Assembly (NCBI RefSeq): GCF_001976145.1
Contig: NZ_MOXD01000012.1
Span: 1-64,000, forward strand
Direction: 5' to 3'
DNA length: 64,000 nucleotides
Source of the DNA: Serratia oryzae
GTDB taxonomy: Bacteria; Pseudomonadota; Gammaproteobacteria; Enterobacterales; Enterobacteriaceae
Both the position numbers and the translations under genes were made by a program. The notes under the pieces were generated by a model that made no database searches, was not told the DNA's origin, and saw only the letters and a list, made by a program, of their open reading frames with translations. Of this stretch, positions 57,131 through 64,000 are shown piece after piece (position 1 is the stretch's first letter; each line of letters starts with the position of its first letter).

Positions 57131-58171
57131 TTAGGGTGCAGGAATGGTAAAGCGGGTGTGGATCTCTTCGAGCGCCTGCAACACGTCTTCTTCCAGGACA
57201 ACATCAAAACTGTCGATATTGCTTTTTAACTGTTCCAATGTGGTGGCGCCCAGCAGGGTACTGGCAACGAACGGTTGTTGCCGCACAAATGCCAGCGCCA
57301 TCTGCGCAGGATCAAGGCCGTGTTTCTTCGCCAGCGCAACGTATTCGGCAACCGCCAACTGGCTTTGCGCGGAAGTGTAGCGGGTGAAGCGGCTGAACAG
57401 GGTATTACGCGCTCCAGCGGGTTTGGCACCGTTCAGGTATTTACCAGACAGCGTACCGAATGCCAGGCTGGAGTACGCCAACAGCTCAATCCCTTCGTGC
57501 TGGCTGATCTCGGCCAGGCCAATCTCAAAGCTGCGGTTCAGCAGGCTGTAGGGGTTCTGGATGGTGACAATACGGGGTAACTCGTGCTTTTCCGCCAGTT
57601 GCAGGTAGCGCATCACCCCCCATGGCGTTTCGTTCGAGACGCCGATATAGCGGATTTTACCCGCGCGTACCTGCTCGGTGAGCGCTTCCAGCGTTTCCAG
57701 CAGCGTAACGGCGGCCTTCTCATCGGTGTATTTATAGTTCAGCTTGCCAAAGCAGTTGGTTGAGCGCTGTGGCCAATGCACCTGATAAAGATCGAGATAA
57801 TCGGTGTTCAGCCGTTTCAGGCTGGCGTCCAGCGCCGCGCGGATGTTTTTGCGATCCAGCGCCTGCTGCGGGCGGATGCTGCTGTCATTGCCGCGTACCG
57901 GCCCGGCGATTTTGCTCGCCAGCACGATCTTATCGCGGTTGCCGCGCGCCTTGATCCAATTGCCGATGTACTGCTCGGTCAGCCCCTGAGTTTCCGGGCG
58001 AGGCGGCACGGGGTACATCTCTGCGGTATCGATCAGGTTGACGCCAGCGGCTAATGCATAATCCAATTGTGCGTGGGCATCGGCTTCGCTGTTTTGCTCG
58101 CCAAAGGTCATGGTGCCCAGTCCCAGCACGCTCACTTCCAAAGAACTGTGGGGAATACGGTGGTATTGCAT
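57131..58171 (-). CDS. tas: NADP(H)-dependent aldo-keto reductase Tas
   Basis: 346 residues beginning M-Q-Y-H-R-I-P-H-S-S-L-E-V-S, identical in layout to E. coli Tas; active-site Tyr in A-E-M-Y-P-V-P-P-R-P-E and the D-L-Y-Q-V-H-W-P-Q-R strand are present. An aldo/keto reductase (TIM barrel) whose E. coli relative suppresses tyrosine auxotrophy; physiological substrate unclear. Confidence 0.95.
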   Translation of the reverse strand: MQYHRIPHSSLEVSVLGLGTMTFGEQNSEADAHAQLDYALAAGVNLIDTAEMYPVPPRPETQGLTEQYIGNWIKARGNRDKIVLASKIAGPVRGNDSSIRPQQALDRKNIRAALDASLKRLNTDYLDLYQVHWPQRSTNCFGKLNYKYTDEKAAVTLLETLEALTEQVRAGKIRYIGVSNETPWGVMRYLQLAEKHELPRIVTIQNPYSLLNRSFEIGLAEISQHEGIELLAYSSLAFGTLSGKYLNGAKPAGARNTLFSRFTRYTSAQSQLAVAEYVALAKKHGLDPAQMALAFVRQQPFVASTLLGATTLEQLKSNIDSFDVVLEEDVLQALEEIHTRFTIPAP

Positions 58172-58334
58172 TAACGGCCTTCCTTAATTTTAGCGCTTGC
58201 GAACGGTGGAACAAGAAACGGCAGTGAAAACGCCTCTCTCGACTATAACCAAGCCGTGCAGATGGGGGAAGTAGTATCCGGTATGGAGGTGAAACAGAAG
58301 GCTATCTGCTGAACGGCGATAGCCATTGTGGGAG

Positions 58335-58553
58335 TTAACGCTCAATAAGCTGCGAGATGTGATCGCCGCTGATTTGGCGCTTGTTGCCCTGTTCGTCTTG
58401 GTAGCTGATCAAACCGGTATCTTTGTCGAGTTTGGGTTTACCCTGGGTCAGAATCATGTTGCCGTCTTTGGTTGCCATCACATAATTACTGGAACACCCT
58501 GCCAGCCCGGCCATTATCGCCAGGGTTGAGACGGCCATTACCCACTTTTTCAT
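58335..58553 (-). CDS. ygdR: YgdI/YgdR-family small lipoprotein
   Basis: 72 residues with a lipoprotein signal ending L-A-G-C (Cys20) and the compact SH3-like YgdI/YgdR domain (Y-V-M-A-T-K-D-G ... I-L-T-Q-G-K-P-K-L-D-K-D-T-G). Outer-membrane lipoprotein of unknown function, in its usual place between tas and ygdQ. Confidence 0.9.
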   Translation of the reverse strand: MKKWVMAVSTLAIMAGLAGCSSNYVMATKDGNMILTQGKPKLDKDTGLISYQDEQGNKRQISGDHISQLIER

Positions 58554-58672
58554 TCTGCGTATCCTTAACTATTGCAGAAAACCATGCTTTTTAGCTTAGC
58601 AAAAGCGGCGTTCAGATGTGCCCCATCTCTGTAAGAGAGCATAGCGGTGGAAACGGGGCACGGTCTGCCATA

Positions 58673-59389
58673 TCAATGGGCAGCGTTGTTTTTCTTGCCC
58701 CGCATCAGATTCAGCGCTTCAACTGCCATAGAGAAGAACATCGCAAAATAGATGTAACCTTTCGGCACATGCACCTGGAAACTTTCCAGCATCAGGGTGA
58801 AGCCCACCAGGATCAGAAACGCCAGCGCCAGCATTTTTACCGAAGGGTGACGGTTGACGAATTCACCAATCGGCCGGGCAGCAAACATCATCACTCCGAC
58901 GGAGATCACCACGGCGGCCATCATGATAAACAGGTGATCCGACAAACCTACCGCAGTAATCACCGAATCCAGGCTGAAGATAATATCCAGCAACATGATT
59001 TGCACGATGGCGCCAAAGAAGCTGTGCACCTTGGTGTGATGCTGTTCTTCAGAGCCTTCGATCGTTTCATGGATCTCCTTGCTGGCTTTCCAAATCAGGA
59101 ATAAGCCACCGAGTAACAGAATCAGATCGCGGGCAGAAATGCTGTGGTCCATCACAGTAAACAGTGGATGGGTCAGGCGGATCACCCAGGCGATAGAGGC
59201 CAGTAACGCCAAACGCATCAGCATAGCCGCCGCCAGGCCGATACGGCGTGCCTTGTTCTGTTGCGCCTTCGGCAGTTTGGCAACCACCAGGGAAAGAAAA
59301 ATAATATTATCAATACCTAACACGATCTCAAGAATGGTCAGCGTACCTAACGCCAACCAAGCATTGGGATCTATAATCCACTCGAACAT
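58673..59389 (-). CDS. ygdQ: TerC-family membrane protein
   Basis: 238 residues from the ATG at 59389 (four codons into the frame, matching the E. coli YgdQ start). Seven TM segments with the two TerC acidic motifs: E-I-V-L-G-I-D-N-I-I-F-L in TM1 and I-F-S-L-D-S-V-I-T-A-V-G near residue 140. TerC proteins are implicated in metal-ion efflux, often manganese, supporting secreted enzymes. Confidence 0.93.
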   Translation of the reverse strand: MFEWIIDPNAWLALGTLTILEIVLGIDNIIFLSLVVAKLPKAQQNKARRIGLAAAMLMRLALLASIAWVIRLTHPLFTVMDHSISARDLILLLGGLFLIWKASKEIHETIEGSEEQHHTKVHSFFGAIVQIMLLDIIFSLDSVITAVGLSDHLFIMMAAVVISVGVMMFAARPIGEFVNRHPSVKMLALAFLILVGFTLMLESFQVHVPKGYIYFAMFFSMAVEALNLMRGKKNNAAH

Positions 59390-59568
59390 TGCCCTGAGCA
59401 CCTTAAGAAAAAATGAAGCGGGAATTATACGCGTTTATTGTGATGGCGATACGTTAACTTAAACGTTACATCAACATAATAAGAAATAACCTACGCGCTT
59501 TGATTATTTTACTTGCAATCTTCAGAAAATGGCGACTTTTCGGGATAAATACCGAACAGAGAAATCGG

Positions 59569-60255
59569 CTAGATCGCGAAGTGCCTTGCCAGCAGCGCGC
59601 TCGTAAAGCTTTTTTTCAGATAGAAACCGCGTGGCAGCGTGAGAATCGGCTGGCCCTGCTCGCCAATGGCTTCGGTTAAGGCTTTGCTGTTGGCGGCTTT
59701 CGGCCGCAGTTGCAGCACCTCGCCATGGCGTGCGGTAATGCGCTCTACGTGGCCGAGCACGATGAGATCCATCAGTTCTTCCCAATCGCGGCGCAGCATA
59801 TCCTCTTCTTCCTGATTCGGTTGCCATAACAGCGGTGAACCGATGCGGCGTTGCGCCAGCGGGATTTGCCGCTCGCCTTCCACCGGTATCCACAGCACCC
59901 GCGCCAGCTTGTGGCGCACATGACAGTTCGCCCAGGTTACGCCGCTGTTGCCGGTGAGCGGTGCCACGCAGACAAAGGTGGTTTCCAGCGGTTTACCGGC
60001 GGCATCCACCGGGATGGTTTTCAACTCGATACCCAGTTCAGGGAAATCCTGTTCCGGTTTGCTGCCGGACATCGCTCCCAGGTACAGCTCCAACAGCATC
60101 CCTACCCAGCCTTTATCGCGTTTCAGATCGTTGGGGATCACAATTTGTGCACGGCCAGCCAGTTCACCCAAGCTGAAACCGGCCAGTGCCTGCGCGCGTT
60201 CAAACAGCTGCTGTTCATTTTCCGGTGGAGGGGGAAGCGGGGATAAAAACGCCAT
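59569..60255 (-). CDS. mutH: DNA mismatch repair endonuclease MutH
   Basis: 228 residues with the type II nuclease triad Asp70-F-P-E-L-G-I-Glu77-L-Lys79 at exactly the E. coli positions. It nicks the unmethylated strand at hemimethylated GATC sites when activated by MutS/MutL. Monocistronic and divergent from rppH, separated by ~700 bases that hold DnaA boxes. Confidence 0.96.
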   Translation of the reverse strand: MAFLSPLPPPPENEQQLFERAQALAGFSLGELAGRAQIVIPNDLKRDKGWVGMLLELYLGAMSGSKPEQDFPELGIELKTIPVDAAGKPLETTFVCVAPLTGNSGVTWANCHVRHKLARVLWIPVEGERQIPLAQRRIGSPLLWQPNQEEEDMLRRDWEELMDLIVLGHVERITARHGEVLQLRPKAANSKALTEAIGEQGQPILTLPRGFYLKKSFTSALLARHFAI

Positions 60256-60450
60256 AAATCAAACCTGTGAATTCTGGTTAAAAAATGCACTGCATTTGTT
60301 CACAACCGAAAGCAGCGGAATGAAACAAGCAGAAAGAATGATAGTAGCATGATTTTTCATGACTTTTTTCCAAAACGGCAGCAGATAAAAAATCGTACTC
60401 TGTGCTTGTGCACCTGAAGCCACCGACAATGAACAGGATCTTACACCTAT

Positions 60451-60775
60451 TTATCCACAGATTTATGGGATAACCCGAAATTTTACCGATCACTGGTTTG
60501 ATTTACAGCCTTGACGCAGGCACTTTTTTGCGAATTTGTCCGTTTTGTGTGTAACTCAGGCGGATAATCTGTGGATAAAATCAACGCTGGTGGATCTTTC
60601 GCCAGAGAAGGATCCTTACCGTGCATAGATCACATTTTTGCCCTGTATATAAGTGGTTTTATGTGTTTAATATTATGTTTTATATGAAGTAATTTAAACT
60701 CTTTATCACGGGGGGCTTTGGGTTCCATGAAGTTTTACCGGCTTATCCATGGAGTTCTTCACATACCTATCCACA
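60451..60775. promoter_or_regulatory. Cluster of DnaA-box sequences between mutH and rppH
   Basis: Perfect TTATCCACA at 60451-60459 and TGTGGATAA (its reverse complement) at 60570-60578; near-matches TTATCCATG at 60743-60751 and CTATCCACA at 60767-60775, and a further TTATCCCAA near 60841. The 60256-60951 stretch contains no gene I can support. A high-affinity DnaA site near mutH has been described in E. coli (from memory), so this may be a conserved DnaA-binding/titration or regulatory locus. Confidence 0.65.
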
Positions 60776-60951
60776 GAAAAAGTGAATAAAAACGGCGTAA
60801 AAGCGTGGTGCATGTTTATAACTTTGCCATTATCTGTGAGTTATCCCAATGTTATCCGGCGCGCCGCGTTGCAAAGCAGTGGTTTACCGCCTGTAGCTTG
60901 TGTGAAACAATCAGGTTATCTATACGAATTTATGCTTATCGAGGTAGTCCG

Positions 60952-61479
60952 GTGATCGATGATGATGGCTACCGCCCGAATGTTGGTATCGTAATCTGTA
61001 ATCGTCAGGGGCAGGTCCTATGGGCCCGCCGTTACGGTCAGCACTCCTGGCAGTTTCCCCAAGGGGGAATAAACCCTGGCGAAACCCCCGAGCAAGCGAT
61101 GTACCGTGAGCTGTTCGAAGAAGTGGGGTTGAACAAAAAGGATGTGCGTATCCTGGCTTCAACCCGCAACTGGTTGCGCTATAAATTGCCAAAACGTTTG
61201 GTGCGTTGGGACACAAAGCCGGTTTGTATCGGCCAAAAGCAGAAATGGTTTCTGTTGCAACTCATGTGCAATGATGCGGATATCAATATGCAGCGCAGCA
61301 GTACGCCGGAGTTTGACGGTTGGCGCTGGGTGAGCTTCTGGTATCCGGTGCGCCAGGTGGTGTCGTTCAAACGTGACGTGTATCGCCGGGTTATGAAAGA
61401 ATTTGCCGTGACCGTCATGCCAATGCAGGAACTGGCGGCGCAGCGGCAGGTTCCCGCTTATCGCCGAAAGAGAGGTTAA
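60952..61479 (+). CDS. rppH: RNA pyrophosphohydrolase
   Basis: 175 residues from GTG at 60952 (start homologous to E. coli [12 protein letters not shown]); a longer open frame upstream is not homologous. The Nudix box [22 protein letters not shown] is complete. It removes pyrophosphate from the 5' end of mRNAs to start RNase E decay. ptsP follows 12 bases later. Confidence 0.96.
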   Translation: MIDDDGYRPNVGIVICNRQGQVLWARRYGQHSWQFPQGGINPGETPEQAMYRELFEEVGLNKKDVRILASTRNWLRYKLPKRLVRWDTKPVCIGQKQKWFLLQLMCNDADINMQRSSTPEFDGWRWVSFWYPVRQVVSFKRDVYRRVMKEFAVTVMPMQELAAQRQVPAYRRKRG

Positions 61480-61491
61480 GTCAAGCAGACT

Positions 61492-63738
61492 ATGCTCACG
61501 CGCTTGCGAGAAATTGTTGAGAAAGTGGCCGCAGCGGCTAATCTGACAGATGCGCTGGATCTTTTGGTCAATGAAACCTGTCTGGCGATGGATACCGAAG
61601 TCTGTTCTATTTATCTGGCAGATAACGATCGCCGCTGCTACTACCTGATGGCGACGCGCGGGTTGAAAAAGCCGCGCGGGCGCACCATCGCGCTGGCTTT
61701 TGATGAGGGCGTGGTCGGGCTGGTGGGGCGCAGGGCGGAGCCGATCAACCTGGCAGATGCCCAGAGCCACCCCAGTTTCAAATATGTTCCGCAGGTGAAA
61801 GAGGACAAGTTCCGCTCTTTCCTCGGTGTGCCGATTATCCACCGCCGTCAACTGCTGGGTGTGCTGGTGGTACAGCAGCGGGAACTGCGCCAGTTCGACG
61901 AGAGTGAAGAGTCGTTTCTGGTGACCCTGGCCACGCAAATGGCCGGAATCCTTTCTCAATCACAACTGAATGCTATTTTTGGTCAGTATCGCCAGACGCG
62001 TATCCGCGCGCTGGCCGCTTCCCCCGGGGTGGCCGTCGCCGAAGGCTGGCTGGACAGCAGCCAGCCTTCACTCGATCAGGTCTACAAAGCCTCAACGCTG
62101 GATACGGTCAGTGAGCGTGAACGCCTGATGCAGGCTCTCGAAGAGGCGGGAGCGGAATTCCGCCGTTTCAGCAAGCGCTTTTCTGCCAGTTCGCAGAAAG
62201 AGAGCGCGGCGATTTTCGATCTCTATTCCCACTTGCTGAACGATGCCCGCCTCAAGCGCGAGCTGTTTGCCGAAATCGATGCCGGTTCGGTAGCCGAATG
62301 GGCGGTCAAACAGGTGATTGAAGCCTTTGCCGCACAGTTTGCCACCTTGCAGGATACCTATATGCGTGAGCGTGCCAGCGATCTGCGTGCGCTCGGCCAA
62401 CGCCTGTTATTTCACCTCGACGATACCACCCAGAGCACCACCCAGTGGCCTGCACGCTTTGTGCTGGTGACCGATGAACTGACTGCCACCCTGTTGGCTG
62501 AAGTGCCGCCGGATCGCCTGGCGGGCGTGGTGGTGCGCGATGGTGCAGCCAACTCCCACGCGGCGATCCTGGTGCGTGCGATGGGCGTACCGACGGTGAT
62601 GGGGGCCGACATCCAGCCAGCACTGCTGGCGCAGCGGATGCTGATTGTTGACGGTTATCGTGGTGAACTGCTGGTGGATCCTGAACCGGTTCTGGTGCAG
62701 GAGTATCAGCGCCTGATCAGCGAAGAGCTGGAACTCAGCAAGCTGGCGGAAGATGACGTTGAGCAACCGGCACAGTTGAAAACCGGTGAGCGCATTCAGG
62801 TCATGCTGAATGCAGGTCTTAGCCCAGAGCATGAACAACTGCTCGGCGGGCGCGTGGATGGCGTGGGTCTGTATCGGACCGAGATCCCGTTCATGCTGCA
62901 AAGCGGTTTCCCTTCGGAAGAAGAGCAGGTGTCACAATATCAAGGCATGTTGCAGCTTTACCCGAACAAACCGGTCACGCTGCGCACGCTGGATATTGGC
63001 TCAGATAAACAGCTGCCTTATATGCCGATCAGCGAAGAAAACCCCTGCCTGGGGTGGCGCGGCATCCGTGTGACGCTGGATCAGCCGGAAATTTTTCTCG
63101 TTCAGGTGCGTGCCATGCTGCGTGCCAATGCCAGCAGCGGTAATCTGGGGATTCTGCTGCCGATGATCACCAGCCTGGAAGAGGTTGACGAGGCAAAACG
63201 CCTGATCGATCGCGCCGGGCGCGAAGTGGAAGAAGTGTTGGGATATGACATTCCCAAACCGCGGATCGGCGTGATGCTGGAAGTGCCGTCGATGATTTTC
63301 CTGCTCCCTTACCTGGCCGGGCGTGTTGATTTTATCTCGGTAGGCACCAACGATCTGACTCAGTATCTGTTGGCGGTAGATCGCAATAATACCCGGGTGG
63401 CATTGCTCTACGACAGCCTGCACCCTGCCATGCTGCAGGTGTTGAAGCTGATCATCGATCAGGGTTCGGCCGCCGGGTTGCAGGTTGGCCTGTGTGGCGA
63501 ACTAGCAGGCGATCCGATGGGTGCTCTGCTGCTGGTGGGGATGGGATACCGTAATCTGAGCATGAACGGGCGCAGCGTAGCGCGGATTAAATACCTGCTG
63601 CGTAATATCGAGCTGTCCGATGCCGAAGGTTTGGTTCAGCGCGTGCTGGGTGCCCAGATGACCACTGAAGTGCGCCATCAGGTGGCGGCCTTTATGGAGC
63701 GGCGTGGTATGGGCGGGCTGATTCGCGGTGGCCGTTGA
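61492..63738 (+). CDS. ptsP: PEP-protein phosphotransferase of the nitrogen PTS (EI-Ntr)
   Basis: 748 residues, matching E. coli PtsP: N-terminal GAF domain (~1-165), then PEP-utiliser mobile domain with phospho-histidine His356 in G-A-A-N-S-H-A-A-I, and the TIM-barrel PEP-binding domain ending G-M-G-G-L-I-R-G-G. It phosphorylates NPr in a regulatory relay sensing glutamine/2-oxoglutarate through GAF. Operon with rppH. Confidence 0.97.
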   Translation: MLTRLREIVEKVAAAANLTDALDLLVNETCLAMDTEVCSIYLADNDRRCYYLMATRGLKKPRGRTIALAFDEGVVGLVGRRAEPINLADAQSHPSFKYVPQVKEDKFRSFLGVPIIHRRQLLGVLVVQQRELRQFDESEESFLVTLATQMAGILSQSQLNAIFGQYRQTRIRALAASPGVAVAEGWLDSSQPSLDQVYKASTLDTVSERERLMQALEEAGAEFRRFSKRFSASSQKESAAIFDLYSHLLNDARLKRELFAEIDAGSVAEWAVKQVIEAFAAQFATLQDTYMRERASDLRALGQRLLFHLDDTTQSTTQWPARFVLVTDELTATLLAEVPPDRLAGVVVRDGAANSHAAILVRAMGVPTVMGADIQPALLAQRMLIVDGYRGELLVDPEPVLVQEYQRLISEELELSKLAEDDVEQPAQLKTGERIQVMLNAGLSPEHEQLLGGRVDGVGLYRTEIPFMLQSGFPSEEEQVSQYQGMLQLYPNKPVTLRTLDIGSDKQLPYMPISEENPCLGWRGIRVTLDQPEIFLVQVRAMLRANASSGNLGILLPMITSLEEVDEAKRLIDRAGREVEEVLGYDIPKPRIGVMLEVPSMIFLLPYLAGRVDFISVGTNDLTQYLLAVDRNNTRVALLYDSLHPAMLQVLKLIIDQGSAAGLQVGLCGELAGDPMGALLLVGMGYRNLSMNGRSVARIKYLLRNIELSDAEGLVQRVLGAQMTTEVRHQVAAFMERRGMGGLIRGGR

Positions 63739-63907
63739 GTAGCGTTTTTACAGAACTTTTCCCTGCAGCCCAGCCCGGACGCCGTTAACCCTATGTTATG
63801 ATGCGTGACTTGGCTGCAACTCGACATTCATCGGGAACCCTCCGATGCCGCGTTTGGCACCTGCCGCCCCCAGATGGGGAAGAATAACAGACATGTTGTG
63901 GTGATAG

Positions 63908-64000
63908 ATGAGCAATAGCTATCTGGCGTTTCCTAAATTTGATCCGGTGATTTTTTCCATCGGCCCGGTTTCCTTGCACTGGTACGGCCTGATGTACCTG
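63908..64000 (+). CDS. lgt: Prolipoprotein diacylglyceryl transferase, N-terminal fragment at window edge
   Basis: The first 31 codons ([20 protein letters not shown]) continue beyond position 64000. The sequence and the position after ptsP match lgt, which adds the diacylglyceryl group to lipobox cysteines in the inner membrane. A 169-base intergenic region precedes it; GTGATAG and a weak site lie just upstream. Confidence 0.9.
   Translation, partial: MSNSYLAFPKFDPVIFSIGPVSLHWYGLMYL

Overview
The window is a chromosomal segment of an enterobacterium, most likely a Serratia or close relative. The right third carries the conserved enterobacterial order lysR-lysA, galR, omrA, aas-lplT, tas, ygdR, ygdQ, mutH, rppH, ptsP, lgt. 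The left two thirds are accessory: surface proteins, pumps, fimbriae and a secreted-peptide locus. ERIC-family repeats are scattered through that part. The organism assignment is inferred from protein resemblance and gene order; no search was run.

Layout: 1-4.8 kb, C-terminal part of a large autotransporter. 4.8-5.6 kb, a LprI-like periplasmic protein and a decayed AraC-type regulator that ends at an ERIC fragment. 5.8-10 kb, an RND pump and its lipoprotein adaptor (minus strand). 10-11.1 kb, a gene-poor gap. 11.1-22.9 kb, one long plus-strand operon, the most unusual part of the window. 23.8-28.2 kb, a TpsA/TpsB two-partner secretion pair. 28.9-41.1 kb, a chaperone-usher fimbrial locus bracketed by two FimB/FimE-type tyrosine recombinases, with a candidate invertible switch ahead of the major pilin gene and three LuxR-type regulators, a lipoprotein and a coiled-coil FKBP protein at its distal end. 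41.1-43 kb, AT-rich DNA with a full ERIC and two tiny genes. 43-53 kb, metabolic, transport and regulatory genes. 53-64 kb, conserved core genes.

The 11.1-22.9 kb operon begins with a 64-residue, cysteine-rich peptide that has a double-glycine leader. It continues with a membrane-anchored CxxC thioredoxin-fold protein, an LPLAT-like acyltransferase, a C39-peptidase ABC exporter, a MacA-type adaptor, a MacB-type transporter, an outer-membrane factor lipoprotein, and a dedicated fatty-acid elongation set (ketosynthase, MaoC-type dehydratase, acyl carrier protein, ketoreductase). Most junctions overlap or are a few bases apart. My reading is that it makes, oxidatively folds, probably acylates, matures and exports a small secreted peptide. 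The acylation step is inference; the peptide, protease, exporter and FAS genes are directly visible.

The fimbrial locus looks phase-variable. An 18-bp imperfect inverted repeat (16 of 18 matching) spans about 325 bp immediately after the first recombinase gene and before the major pilin gene. Two of the three regulators carry Glu where a receiver domain would carry the phosphorylated Asp. Other notable items are a single omrA-type small RNA upstream of aas, perfect DnaA boxes between mutH and rppH, and a strong terminator separating tpsA from tpsB.
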